Shown: positions 12,858 through 26,600 of the stretch, one piece after another
How the letters are laid out: each line of letters begins with the position of its first letter
Position numbering within the stretch: the stretch's first letter is position 1
DNA from: Apostichopus japonicus
Taxonomy: Eukaryota; Echinodermata; Holothuroidea; Aspidochirotida; Stichopodidae
Length of the DNA stretch: 64,000 nt
Direction: 5' to 3'
Assembly: GCF_037975245.1 (NCBI RefSeq)
Contig: NC_092569.1
Location: 19,523,501-19,587,500 of the forward strand
The notes under the pieces: generated by a model
What the model was told of the DNA's origin: nothing
What the model saw: only the letters and a program-made list of their open reading frames with translations
Database searches by the model: none
Program-made: the position numbers and the translations under genes

Positions 12858-12989
12858 CGAAGAATAAGTAAATAAGCAAACATGGCGAGACCTTTCAGAG
12901 GTTGTGGTTTGCAGACTTTTACTTAATTTATACCATTTTGTCTTCTGCACATCTTTCTGTTCATTATATCTGTAAAGCCTCCCTCAAAT

Positions 12990-13265
12990 CGTCACACGTT
13001 TATAGAAGTTTATAAATACACCTAACCCTTACTTATTTATAGTAGTTATTAAATACGACTTACCTTATACTTATAACATGTTTTAAATACCTTAACTCTA
13101 ACATGTTTATAGTAGTTATAAAATACGCCTTACTCTAACATGTTTTAAAATACAAATAACACTTACTTATTTATAGCAGTTATAAAATACGCCTTACCCT
13201 AACATATTTTTAAATACGCCTTAACCTAACATATTTTTAAATACGCCTAACATTAACATGTTTTC
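12990..13265 (+). repeat. Degenerate minisatellite downstream of gene 1
   Basis: Seven or so irregular units built from 'AAATACGCCTTACCCTAACATG' plus 'TTTATAGTAGTTATA'. The same repeat stands about 0.5 kb past the stops of genes 2 and 3, and a shorter piece is at 32905-33000. The CCCTAACA core resembles telomeric sequence, but the unit is about 25-45 bases long and irregular, so it is a minisatellite and not a telomere repeat. Confidence 0.8.
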
Positions 13266-15796
13266 AACGAATGTGTTTCAGGATCTATAAATACAACTTG
13301 TTTCTTCGATTTTTTAAAACATGCTTTTACGTATGTAATGTACATTATTCGGATATCGCTTTTCATTTAACTGATGAGATGGATATACACCCCTGTTGGT
13401 GAGAATCTAGAAGAACATCCATTTAACATAGAAATGAATAAAAAATCATAATTCTGTACGGTGTACATAAACCCAGTTAAAATCAACGACGTGCATATGA
13501 TTTCAAAGGAGGCGCTGTATGATTCTAAGTTCTCCCGACAGGGCATGATATTTCGGGACGGGCATCCTTGGCCCGGTGAGGTGGTCTCATTTTACTCGAT
13601 TGAATGCAGGGACAAAAATCACCGACTGAGAGTTATACCATCCACCTCGACCAGGGTTCTACTAGCCAATGAGATTGGGTGGACATGGCGGCACACCCAT
13701 CACAAAATTCCGACTTGTATTTTGTATCTGTAAGTCCCTTTAACCATACAAATGATTGTCGAGGGAAAATGGGACTAAACGGATATTATCCAACATATCT
13801 AACACCTCCCCTAACAAATCCGAACTGTAGCTACAGACCTGCTCCCGATTGACGCTGAAGGTGGGAACATGACACCTTACCCACCCCAACCCACCAACAC
13901 AAATTCGCAACTCCCCTTGCGCCAATGATTTTCATGTGGTACGTTTGGACTCAGTCATTATTTAATCTCAGAAATGCCAAACAATTACACGTGAACATGC
14001 TAGTATTTGGCCAACATGCATATTACAAATCACAAACTCAACATCGTAGAAAAATATAAAAGTGATATATTGCACGAAATCCTATCAAGAACAGGTGGAC
14101 ACTATAAAACCGAGAGAGCAATTTCACCCAGTATAACTGTTCCACACTCCATAAAATGTATGAACTTCCTTTAGTTTAGTAACCACACTCTATAACTAAC
14201 ATATCCCACATATGTATATGCAGACAGATTACACTGACACATGAAAACCACATCTGTTATAAATGTTATCCCTCATTAAAGAGTAATATTTTCAACTAAG
14301 GATTGGTAAACTAAGATATAACGTCAAATTTGAGGACGCAGAGTAGTATCAAACCATACGTTGAATATCTCTAAAATTACAAATAGTCGAACTTAATTGC
14401 TTTAAGTAGATAGAAAGCTATCTTCAAACTAGTGTGCAAAACGACGAGGTTTGGTAAGAATAATGACAACGTTAGAGCACAGTTCACTATGCAGCGTTAA
14501 AGAAAGACACAAACCAAACCATCATTACTAGTCTACATGATAGAAAAAATCTAATTCTCGTTTGGGAGATCTCACAGATTTAGGGTTTCCCTAGCAACAA
14601 AGATGGTGCATTGATGCCCTCTATTTATGACATTTGCGTGCATCCGTTATTCAAGTGTTTTCTTTGTTTATTACAATTTTTATTTGATGTAACAATTGTA
14701 CAGCTTTAATGATTTTTGACTTTTTCACCTTATAACGTTATCAGCTACAGCAAGCTCAACATGCACCCCTGCACTCGATGATTTTACGTCCATAGGTTTA
14801 GTAGGAAGTATTTTTGGCAAAAATCTGGCGGCCTTTTAACCTCTTCCGAATTCATGACCATTGTGGTATTTTACATAAATGAGTATATCCAACACTGGTT
14901 TTAAAGTTTGTGCCTGGTTTTACAGAAATGCTGTTAATATTAACAATTATACCTTTGACCATGTGACGTCATCACTGACGAAGATACTACAAGACATACC
15001 CAGGTGCACTGCCACTAAATTTTAAATTCATCGGCTTCAGGTTAAGGAGAAGCAGACTACCTGGTACACAAACAAATAAAACTCGAACACACATCACCAT
15101 GATGGCACATCATTTTTCAACCTCTACCCCCAAAATGGTAAATCCACTTCATTTGATTGTGTCACACTGAAGTGTCCCTTTTCTAATGCCTACCAAGTTT
15201 CATCTGCAAGTCCTGCTACAATTTTATTTAAGCACCTTTAAAATCCACCCTTTCCGACAAAATGTGACAAAAAACTCTGTCGTGGCTCACAATAAAGCTA
15301 GTATGCCCTCCTGAACTCCCTATTTTCCCTCCCCTCGTGCCCCTTTCTTTCCCTCTTCCTACTCTCCTTTCCCTCTTTCCCTTCCCATTTTGTAGTCCCT
15401 CCTCTCATCCTGTCCCCTCCCTTCATGTAACCTAAACAAGTAGCTGAAGATCAGAAACTGTCCATATAGTCAACCAGGGGAATATTGGCTGACTTTACGA
15501 CTGGAAGTCACAAAACGTGATGTAGGCTACGACAATAAAGTATCGCTTGATGATTGCTGCACAGCCCCCCCCCCCCCCTATTTCATCAGTCAGCCCTTGA
15601 CATACAAATTGTATTAAACCTGTTACGAAGCAGCCTGATTCTCCGATTCAATAGTACAGTTACATACGTAACAAATAGCCTTTGCACAACTGCATAAGTT
15701 ATGAAGATTTGTTAACCATAGAACCCTTCACAAACAGTAAATGTACGAAAGAAACCGTTGACAGCAGTTGATAGTAATAGTTCAATTGGTATCGAA
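13266..15796. other. Intergenic spacer, gene 1 to gene 2, left part
   Basis: No gene recognised. Segments align with 33060-34226 and 50870-51740, for example the TTTCAAAGGAGGCGCTGT block near 13500, matched near 33195. A 90-codon open frame at 13461-13733 is not kept open in the other copies. A C homopolymer stands at about 15566-15578. Confidence 0.55.
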
Positions 15797-15863
15797 ATGG
15801 CCGCTCCTGTCAAACCCTGGGTCAGAACAACAGAGAGTGTTGTCAACAAGCTGAAAGCAGCAT
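15797..15863 (+). pseudogene. Conserved first-exon-like sequence with splice donor, copy A
   Basis: ATGGCCGCTCCTGTCAAACC begins a short frame that ends at a good donor (CAT|GTAAGTG). Copies are at 34227-34303 and 51741-51817. The other two read MAALTKPWEKMGQ; copy A lacks about ten bases after the KPW codons, which shifts its frame. The MAA..KPWE opening recalls the N-terminus of peroxin-13, but this is a weak resemblance from memory and no second exon was found. Confidence 0.35.
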
Positions 15864-18800
15864 GTAAGTGCCTAACCTCGAAGTCCTCGGTCTACTAGCC
15901 TAACTAAGGCAGGTCCAGTGCCCAATGCCCAATTTCTTTGCTTGTATCTAATTCAAACAAGATCATTTGCTATCGATATTTGGCAACGGGAATGTAGATA
16001 AGGAAACAAGGAACCCGATACTAGCTTGTAGACGGGTAAGCAATTTGAAGTTTCAACACCGTCTTCTTTCATAACTGCTGTAAACAGAACCTTTCTGTTA
16101 TCATACATATATGTATTCATATATTGGTATATCTGTACATTTAGTTACAATATGATATTTGTGACGGTATATCACATAACCATTCACTTCCGGCAGCGAT
16201 GGAAGCTTTTATTATAACATACATCGTGGCTGTTTCTCCAAAAGCATATCCTTTGACTGAATATCTTCAAGTCATTAGAAATTGTTTATGTCGATGATAT
16301 TCAACTGCTCAACATTCGACGATAATTGCACCATTTAATTTTGTAACTCGACGGTCGTGTGAAACCATCCGTGTATGCGATAGGGCGAACACTGTTGGCC
16401 GTACTCGTTGTGCAACAAACCAAGAGACTGCTTTAATAATTTCGCGTGTCACAGTAATTTTGCCTCCCGATCCCCTCCCCCCCCCACCCACACCGGCAAA
16501 GTTTTCTTCCTGTTATATCTGCCATGCTGGTTTGCTACTGCTCCCCGTCCGTCCGCTCCCCGTCCACCCGCTCCTCGTCCACGTTTGGAATATACCTTGC
16601 AGTACTAATAAGCAGGTCAATCGTCTTTCCCGGTAAAATTACACCAAATATTACATTTTTAATTGATTCATTCCGTTACCACATCTGAACCTATATATAT
16701 GATTAATGATACATACATCTATATATATAGTAAAACATACTGGTAATTATTCGAAATTCTGTAAGTTAACTTTCTTTTGCCTATACGTTTTAATAAAAGT
16801 TAACAGGAAATCACCTGGCTACGAAAACCAAACAACGAACCGAACCAACTGATCCGCTTTAAACCTCAGTCACATTACACCGAGACTGTGAGGTGTGCAT
16901 TGCGATTCCCCTACAGGGGCAAATACTCTAGCACATGATCTTACACAAAAAGCTGAGAAGATCTGTGTTGTGTAATAAACAATCCATGTTGCTGTTGTCA
17001 GTCCCGAGTAGATGTTGAATAAACCAACAGATGTTGTCACAAGGCATCTCTATTAAATACAGAAACTAACTTAGTAAGAAAAACTGTTAGTTCAACTTAA
17101 TTGATTTAATGTCAGGATTAAATTTTCACAGTTTGGTAAAATATTACAATTCTAAAACAACTGTCATTAAGATATCAGGTCAGACTGTGGGCGTTGGAAT
17201 TACTTTAGCTCTCTCAAAACGTATCTCACATACATGATTTAATGACTCCTATCGGTTGGTTAACTGTCGCAGAAAAATAGCTAAAATGACCTAATGTACT
17301 GCTTTTTTTTAGCATATTATCAGTTACCATTATTGCTTGTTTGCCTTATTGTGAAAGCATAGTTTTAAGTATAGATTATGTCAAAATAAGAAGGATTGGG
17401 TTGATATTTATCATTTTAGAAATTATTTGGTTAAAATGTTGATATTACTCCGTGTGAGATGCCTCTGTTTACATTTAAATAGATGGCAGCATTTACATTT
17501 ACAGTGCCATCAGAATACAGGTGCATACGTTTCGTTCCTGATGATGTTTGTGGGGATTATAATCAAAGACATTACAGAGACCTCAGCTATCATGTGTGGT
17601 TGGTATATATGCCAGTTGAAAACTTCTATATATATTTTTGGGGGCCTTGAAAGTGACTAGTTTAGTGTGTAAGTCAATGGAACAAATAACTATACCGTGG
17701 TTCGTCTACACACTGTATGTCGGTTTACTACGTATCTATATACAGCGTATATAGTTTCATTGTTGGTGGACCTTCCTGTCTAGCTATTGATCAAAGTCTC
17801 TGGTTTTTGGAGGAAGTACACAACAACTGATGCGACTATCGTTTCAGCAGACGTATAAGATATGACAGTAATCATTGTTGTGTACGCATGTACTATCAAC
17901 ATCTGAGATATATCAAGCAACCCGGACGTCTTTTCGGTAAAAGATACTACACGTAATTATTATACTTTTGTTGAGTATTTCAGTTATGAAACATAACCTG
18001 AAGCAAAACATGATTAAAAAACATTACATTTAATCTGAAACTAAAAATGTTTGGAAATCAAGTTGTTTATATACTTGAACTTATCAGGCACAAGATATGG
18101 TTAGCTCATTTTAAAGAATGCTTGTGCCATGGTTAGTTCTTTACGATTTTATGTCAATCGAAAGACTGAGACATGTAAAACAACGAATTCGTTCTACGCG
18201 GTAAAAAGTAAACACACGTTACAGTTCTTGTTGAGCCTTTAAGTTATGAACCATAACCTGAAGATAAAATGATCGAAAAATGTTTATTCTATTATCTTGA
18301 CATTGATCAGACAGTAGATATGCTTTGTTGTTGTTGTTGTGGTAAAGAATGGTCGAGCCATGATTTCTTCTTTTCGATTTTAAGTCATTAACACATGGTT
18401 CATTTTTGGTATATATACCCCCCTGTAAGTTTTGCAAAGCCCTGATGTGAAATTTTGATCATTATTGTAAATCGTTGCTTAATGATTTTCAGTATTTATG
18501 TTGCATACCCTTTCTGCAGTTACTAAATGTAGCACAGTATGACACTTGCCCTTTACCTTTTAGAGTATACAGACAAGTCTACTTTTGATATACTTTTTGA
18601 ATTCAGTAAAATTTAAATGAATTATATATAATAATGTTTTAAATATTAGCATATATGGATCCCATTCTCCATTGACGTATGCTGGACTTTAAAGGTGAAG
18701 GGCAAAATTCCGACTGATTTATAAATCTGAACTTTTATGGAAAGGCCAAAGGCGAACAAATGATTACATAAAGGAGGAGGACTGCCCTGGGGTCATTGAA

Positions 18801-18894
18801 ACTGACTCCTACGTAGAGGGCGGGGTCTGAAGGTCCTCCCCACTTTCTGTTTTTAAGTATAGACGCCAAAAGGCACATTTCAACCTGACATAAA

Positions 18895-19145
18895 AGCGTT
18901 TCATCTAATACATCGTAACGTTTACTCACGAAAAAGATATTTCAATAGGAATATGTTGACAAATAAGTTCAGTTTCATCTTCAAAAATTACCTGGGAATA
19001 TTTTTACTTTCTAACTTCGACGTAACAGTTCAATCTGACGTGCAATTGGCAGAAAACGTGACGCATGTACAGAAACATCAAGAAGCATCATATTAATTAT
19101 TATTATAATTGTAGTTATTCGTTATAAAATCCGGGTAAATTAGAA
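18895..19145 (+). repeat. Direct repeat upstream of gene 2, copy 1
   Basis: This copy shares CATGTACAGA(A/C)ACATCAAG, AAGCATCATA, TTGTAGTTATTCGT and TCCGGGTAA with a copy at about 20035-20335, about 1.13 kb away, in the same orientation. The copies are clearly diverged. They flank the piece of FREP intron-1 homology and may mark how this spacer was rearranged. Confidence 0.6.
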
Positions 19146-20034
19146 GTAGCACTATAAACGAAAGGTTGTGCTGATAAAAAGTAATAATGAACTCAAATGA
19201 CCCCCCCTCCCCACTGATTGAGGTAGTCACCTGAATCTAGGGGGGAGGGTGACGGGGAATGTAGTGGTGTCTTGCTCCTCCAAACCCTAAAAGAATTTTT
19301 AAAAAATGGTTCATTCTGAGGCATAACTACATTTATATAGGTCTATATAATGTAGGTCTATGACGAAGATCTAAAAGGAACATTGTGCTAATAAAATGTA
19401 ATGATTTACAATTTATTTTCTAACTGATTTAGGTAGGGGCCTCAACCGTCACCAGATGTACCAACGTGTTTGTGATGGAGGGAGTAACTGCAGGTCATTG
19501 AAACCGTTTTATATCAATTTACGGGATATGGGGTCATAGAACCCAGATTTATTTTAAATTTAGATGTGAAATTGTCTGAGGCATATACCATAAATTTGGT
19601 CCAAATAGGTAGCCCATAACGCATTTTTATTGATACTCTGTATGAGATTGTTATAAAATTAGAAAAGAAAACACATTCTTCCCCGGCTGACGATCTGAGG
19701 TGGTCCCCAGCTCAATTTTTCACACCATTGCCCTCCATTGCCCCTGTATTGGTGGTGAAACTCCCCCTCCAGTGTACATTTGAGAGAAGCTTAGGAGCTT
19801 AGCAGAGAAGACTTTATAATATCGGAGACACCACGTTCCGCTCCTCCCATCAGACATACCAACTGGGCTCATGTGAAACACCGAAGGCGAGGCGGTATAC
19901 TAGTGACGTACACAAGTGGGTGAGGGAGGGGGACATAGTTCAGTCGGAGATTTCTAGATACAGTGTGCATAGAATTTGACCATACGTGTGCCTACCTCCC
20001 TATTTCAACCCCACACACAAATCCATTTCGTCTT

Positions 20035-20335
20035 AAAACATGTTAATGTTTCCTCACGACAAGATATTTGAATAGGAAAATGCTGACAAGAAAAAAATCG
20101 TTCAGTCTGAGATTACTAAAATCAGTGTGGAAAGAATCCGACCAACCATCCGTCTGTTCCCCCCACACACGCCCGCATATCAACTCTCAAATAAAACCAT
20201 TTCATCGTAAGGAACAGTTCAAAATGACGTGTAATTAATAGAAAGCGTGACGCATGTACAGACACATCAAGAAGCATCATAATAATAATTATTATATTTG
20301 TAGTTATTCGTCATAGGATCCGGGTAATATTTTCT
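20035..20335 (+). repeat. Direct repeat upstream of gene 2, copy 2
   Basis: Second copy of the repeat at 18895-19145, ending about 230 bases before the divergent first exon of gene 2. The region just before the ATG could therefore hold the gene 2 promoter, but no clear TATA box stands out. Confidence 0.55.
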
Positions 20336-20568
20336 TCGTGTTTATACAATAGAATTGAACAAACCATTATACTGTAGCTTTCAGTAACCATCTTTAATTA
20401 CATGCAAATGACCCTAAATGAAGGTCACAAGATAACAAATTCCATCCATGCTGGTGACAAATGCTCCTCCGTACTTTTATTTATTCCCGCTTTGCCAAAG
20501 TGTGCTTTACATCGATTTAGTTTGATTCAGTGTTTCATAGAGAATCAGCCAGAAAATATTATTTCATA

Positions 20569-20652
20569 ATGTGGATCCCAAGAAAGCTACGATTTCTTGT
20601 ACAAATTTGTTTCTTTGTCCTGTCAAGAAATATAATCTGTTTCCACGGAGAG
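20569..20652 (+). CDS. Divergent first exon (signal peptide) of gene 2
   Basis: ATGTGGATCCCAAGAAAGCT opens a 28-codon exon ending in GAG|GTGAGT, phase 0, as required by exon 2. It reads MWIPRKLRFLVQICFFVLS followed by RNIICFHGE: a basic start and a hydrophobic core, as in a signal peptide. It shares no visible similarity with the MDCFLVRAVLV exon of genes 1, 3 and 4. It lies inside about 1.3 kb of unique DNA placed within intron-1-homologous sequence. Donor type, phase and length match the other genes, which supports its use; expression is unproven. Confidence 0.6.
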
Positions 20653-23600
20653 GTGAGTACATTTCATTCATTCTAATATTTCAGACTTTGTGGAATTTAT
20701 TTTTATTATAAAATTGTGGTTATTATATAACTAATTTAACGGTAATTTTTACCTATTTCAATAAATAAAATGTTTAATATCATATTAAATATCCCAATGT
20801 ATAAAATAGTACAAACTTTTCAATCGGCCAGATAGATTTTAAATCCCGTTAGTTTTTCTGCCTTTAGTTGGATTTTAACTAAACAAATTTCATTAACTCT
20901 TCTCAACAGGCTTGCTAAAACCCCCAAAAAGAAACAAAAAACAAATGGGTTCCTAACTTCAAAACCACAGCTGTGTGTGTGTAGTTTTTGTTAGTTGTTA
21001 TCCCAAATAATGGTCATACTTTTCAAAACAGAAATCATTTTTCATTTGATATCCAGAAATGAAAGCTATATGTATGAAAAACACGTGATATTTTAAGTGA
21101 TGTGAGAAGTGTTAAGTATTTTGTATTGGCAGTTTTGTATATAGTTGTCATCTCTCAGTGTAGGCCATGCACGAGAAATCAATATTAATTTCATTTTTTG
21201 CATGAAATTCCAGAAGTTAGGCTAGGCGTTTCAAATACATGGCATTTAAATTTCGTCCACTTTTGATATACATTTGTAGGAACTTTTGCTCAGAAAACTT
21301 TCCTGTTAATTCTAAACAAAAGTTTGTATAATAAAGAGACTGTAAAATTTCACTCGCGTCACAGGCCGTCATTTAAAACAATATACAGACCGTAGCTATA
21401 TTTATTTCTCTCAATAAATTGTGTGTGTGTAGTTTGTATATTGTTGTCATCTCCCAATAAAGGTCCACACTGGTCAAAAATGATTTAATTTTTAGATTTA
21501 TTTCAATTGATTCCCATAAATCAAATCTAAATACAACAAAATCATGGTATGTCAACCTCGCTCTCGTTGGACACGCAGTTGTACAATCTATCTCCAATAA
21601 AACAGCAAACTCAGTGCTGTTTGATATTATCGAAATGAATTTATATTCTTTCAAATTAATCAACTGTTCACTTGTCCTTATAAAGCTACATCATATATCT
21701 TTAGTTTCATCAGAGTTCTTTTAAAAACAAGTTAAAGTATATTATTTAGCGTTGATTGATAGATTTTGAAGTCACTTTAAAGATCTTTTAATTTATCAAA
21801 TTGCTGTTTTACATTAAGAGTAAATAAAATCTCATCTCGTCCATTCTGAGATCTTTAAGTGCCTGTCATGATACTAATTTTAAGATTTACTTCTAACCAA
21901 ACTCAGACGAAACTGAATTTAGTGAATCAACTTCAAACGACTTTGACTTCAGTATTATCGTAGTTTGGAATTAAAAAAAAATTGTACTCAAAATGTTGCA
22001 TTACTTTATCATTAGCGGGCATGCATTCCTTCTGAACCAGTTACGATCAGCTTAACAAAATCTCAAATTAAATTTTCCTAAACCTATGCTGTATATTATA
22101 TATAGTATAGACAACTATTAAAAAGGAAGAAGAAGAAGAAGGAATCGAGAGGAATGTAAAATGACGCAAATTCTGAAAGTATATGTACATTAAAACAGTC
22201 GTGACTATATTTCTCAAACAAATCAATCTAGATTACAATTATTTTATACAAATTAAATCATATAAAACAACTTAAATACCTTTTTTTAAGATCTAAATTT
22301 TTCAACTTCAAGATTGGGACAACTTTATCTAAACATTTACGCTGTTAACTTTTTCTGTCGAGTGCACAGTTTTGATCTACTCAATATTTTTACTTGCATT
22401 TGCGTCACCTGAAATTTCTCATACTACTCCTTCATACAACTATAACTATAAGCATAATTTACAGTGTCAAATCATTCTTCATTGTAACGATAATGTATCC
22501 TACAAAATAAATAAATATAATATTAATCCCCTCCCTCTTTAAATAAAACAAGAACAATAAGCCAGAGAGGCGGTAGCCTAAAAGCGAAATCGTAGAGAAA
22601 ACGGTTTTCAGTACAGTATCAAGATCGCTGATTCAATTCGTTGTAGAAGCTATTTTCACATTTGTGATATTATCTTTTCCTTCACACGCTCTTTACCTTA
22701 TTCACAAATCCAACCGAAAAAAAGAAACAAAGGCTTAATGTTGATATGTAGCTACAAATTCTAAGGTATAGAAATATCTATTATCTAGATAGTTGTCAAT
22801 CAACTAACAGCGTTAAAAGAGTTTCTGTGTTAAGACTGTCAGAGTGTATCTTACGATAATTGATGCTTAATTCCTCCACCAATGCACTAGACCTCGTCAA
22901 AATTCATAGCTTCAAAACACAAAACTGAAAATTTAAAGAGAAATCTGTGCAGCGGTTGCGTTTGCATTTGGTTAATGTATAAGGTAAAAGGATCCTTAAA
23001 ATCGGCAAATTTAGAAAGACTGTGTAGATACACTGTAATTCATATCTAGGTATATGTTTAAGAGTTCGAGATCATGAGTACAAGAGTTTATTTGTGTGTT
23101 GTAACGGCGTTCTTTAGATTGACAAGTCAAACTTCAGATGAATGTGAATTAATTGCATTGAAGTGACGTTTCCAATGGGTGATCAAAGGATATTCAAATC
23201 TTGGTTGAAAACGAATCGGCCTCTAAATTTGTTATTATTAAAATTTAGATAATTATCTACAGTTATTGATCCCTGAGAGCAATATAAGAACTTAATGAAA
23301 ACTGTTAAACAATGATCAGCATAAAGAAAATTATATGTCTGCAGAACAGAAACTTTTGATCAAATTATTTTTTTGCGCGCTTATTTTCGTGTAATTAGTT
23401 CAATGAACACTTAAAGCAATTTTAACCCATTCACTGTAAAATAAATCAATTTTTGCCAATTCTAATAATGATAAAATAATCTCTCTGACTGCCCTACAAC
23501 ATTTTTCGGAATATACACAAATCAACACAAACCATTCATTGTACTATTTTTTTCTGAAAACAAAAGTTAACAGATTTTTTTTTAATTGGTTTAATGATCT

Positions 23601-26600
23601 CTATGCATTTCAACATGCAACGTTTGAACTCGATTCTAACTCCTATACATTAGCTTTACCTCAATCCTTGCTGTTATTACTCAAGTTAAGTATAGGGAAG
23701 TATTTGCCATTTGCAGGAAACAGGCACAGCCGAGTCAATCTCGTACACATGCGCTCATAGTTCACGATTGAAAATAAACTGTAAATAAGTAAATGACATT
23801 CAAGTAGAATTGAAAATGTTGGGGAAAATATGTTAACTATATTTATCGCTGATAACATATACATGATGCTTTTGATTCTCTTTTACTCAGAGTAATCAAC
23901 AACTCTTTGTAGGAGCGACTGAAGGAAAAGGTCACAGTGAGTGTTTATTCATTTTCTATTAATTAACCCTTTTCTTATTTTTCCTATCCCCTGTTTCGTA
24001 CACTTTCTCATTGATTGATATTTTCATTCCTCATAATCCATGCCAAACATATGTCACGGCAACATCTGTTAATATAATTATGATCACTAACTCTCGTGTA
24101 ATATGAGAAGAGGAATATTTCTTCTACTTATTACTTCCTTTAGTCACAAGCAAGTAAATACATTTTGACAAAAAGAAATGACGAAAAAGCTTTGAAAAAA
24201 TCTTCGACACTGTAGATTTCAAATTGTAAACAACTTGCACGATAAAGCCTTTCCTTATTTGTCAACATATGGTACGGCACACGTTGTGAAATAGGAAAAT
24301 ATGCTCGCTGGTCTTACATGTCAGTCGGATAATACGCCCATTTTTTATATCAGTATTTATATAGAATATTTGAAAGGTTATTTACATTTGATTGCTAAAC
24401 TTGTAGATTATCTAAGCAACCTTGTGTTATTATCATTCAAGTTTTTTTTATTGCGTAAATAGGTGCAATTTGTGTATCAAAATATTAATTACATTAATGT
24501 CACATATGTTGGCAAGATTATATTCTGTACAAAAACGAAAAACCTGACATAAACTCTTCTTGGAAAGGAAGTGATGTCTGAATTGATTATAACAATCAAA
24601 AGCAAATTAGTAATAGATTTTGTTTTTATATTTGTCAGAATATCCTTTCATTTTGTTATTATTATTTTTTTAATGTATATCTGATACTAAAATCGTTATT
24701 TTCATTTATTTCACTTATCTTGAATTTGACCGTTTAGTTAAAATTTGACCGTTTATTTTTTTGTATAACGTTAATGCAACTATCTAGTGAAGTGTCTTGG
24801 TGACGAAGTTTTCAGTAATTCGTGTTTCATTTATAATATATCACTGAATATTCAAGATTAGAGAAGGCATACCAGGCTATCTTTAATTATATCAATTGTA
24901 TTATTATTTTGGCATTTCTAGCATTAAGTCGAGATGAAATATATGATTGTTTAATTAAACTCCTTTTTATTTTAAAAATCTGACTGATTTACAGATAACC
25001 TTCTATCTTTACATTATAACGTAACAATAAATCTTGAAGACAACTGAGTTCTCATGATATCAGAATCACCACTTGTTCTCCTTTGACAGACTATTTTTTC
25101 CTTTATCAACGTCCTGAATACCCAAGAGATTGTCACGAAGTGTTGCATCGTTGTTCATCTACAAGTTCCAGTGGTGTTTATCTCATTAAACCAGACGGTT
25201 ATGCCGAACCTTTTGAAGTCTACTGTGATAACACCGCAGATGATGGCGGATGGACGGTACGTATTTCAAAATGAATTATGAACGTCGATGCCAAACATCA
25301 GCCGGATATTCAGCTTCTTTCACCTAATCAAGCACAGTTTAATATTGTTAGCTCTCATGTTCCCTTAAGCCTTTAAATTCTTTTATGATCATGTTTACTT
25401 TTTTATACTTGTTTTCATTTTAAGTTGATCACAATATACATTTCATACTAAACTATAAAGAAAATTGTACAATTTACCATGCTAGAACTCGTTTCATCTG
25501 TCATCCTTTGCATAATGTATAATAATTTGTATATGAAATACTTCTTCACCCTGATGTACAACTTCTTAAGATCTTCAAATGGGATTACTTCAGTTGTGGT
25601 TCACAATCAGCCATGGATTTAAACTTTATGTCACAAAATAAAGAAAAAATGATTGTTGGAAACGTAAATGAATGGTTGGTTTTAATAATAATCTAATTTA
25701 ACTTAATATCCCGTATGAATTATGTTCAAATTACTTGTTCTGTTATGCAGATCATACAACGTCGGTTTGACGGAACGATTAATTTTAACCGCAGCTGGGA
25801 AGATTATCAGCTAGGATTTGGATTTCTTTCGAGTGAATTGTGGATTGGTAATAAGAGGCTTTCATACTTAACCAATCAAAAGAGATATCAACTCCGTATT
25901 GACTTGACGACAACAGATGGTTCGTCTTTTTATGTGACGTATGACACATTCCGAATAAGCGATGACTTCAGCAACTACAAGCTCGTCAAAGCAGATATAA
26001 CCAACAGAACAGTAGGTAAATATATAGAAAAACTTTCAGATACGTTTATTCATGTCCCAAATAGGTCTTTTCTGGTCGATAGAAGATTCGATATATCATA
26101 GGAAATAAGGATGCAGGATTTCGAAGGATATGACAAATTTCAAGCTGATTTAAATGTTCACTATTAAATATTGTGATGATACCTTTATCAATATTCAAGC
26201 TTATAAGTTTTTTGTTTTGTTTACTTCCCTTCACCTTAATTCCTGTTTCTACTACACTGTTTTTGTTGTGTATTATGTGAAGAAAAAAATTAACACAATG
26301 AACTAAATTGAACTTACTAATTAACTCCCATAGTTACACCCTTCTGTACAGCCTATGTCTACAGCTATATCATCTCCTAAGCCTAATCTTCATCTAATCT
26401 ATTCATTCAATTTTTGCTTTATTCATTGTTTTTTTGTCTAATTTAGCCAACTACCTGTCCAACTGACTTGTTAAAAGTCAGTTTGAATTTTCAATTTTTA
26501 AATCTGTCTTCGTTTCAGTTTGTCTCTGACGAAGATCTAGCTAGGATTGATAAGCCAGGCCCTCTAACTTATTCAGTTTACGAAATTGCATTTGATCATA

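Larger units (their letters stand above)
15864..20568. other. Spacer upstream of gene 2
   Basis: No gene recognised. Unlike the spacers before genes 1, 3 and 4, it lacks the LINE tail, the FREP 3' relic and the shared promoter block. It contains a segment homologous to FREP intron 1 at about 19480-19660 (GGTCATTGAAACCGTTTTAT, TCTGAGGCATAT, TAACGCATTTTT), which here lies upstream of the coding start. It also contains a diverged direct repeat (see 18895 and 20035). A CCGTCC-rich short repeat is near 16540-16581. Confidence 0.5.

Noticed and set aside
12990..13265. Telomeric or interstitial telomere repeat because of CCCTAACA cores
   Set aside because: Units are long and irregular and do not form perfect 6-base repeats; it is a minisatellite tied to the FREP unit.
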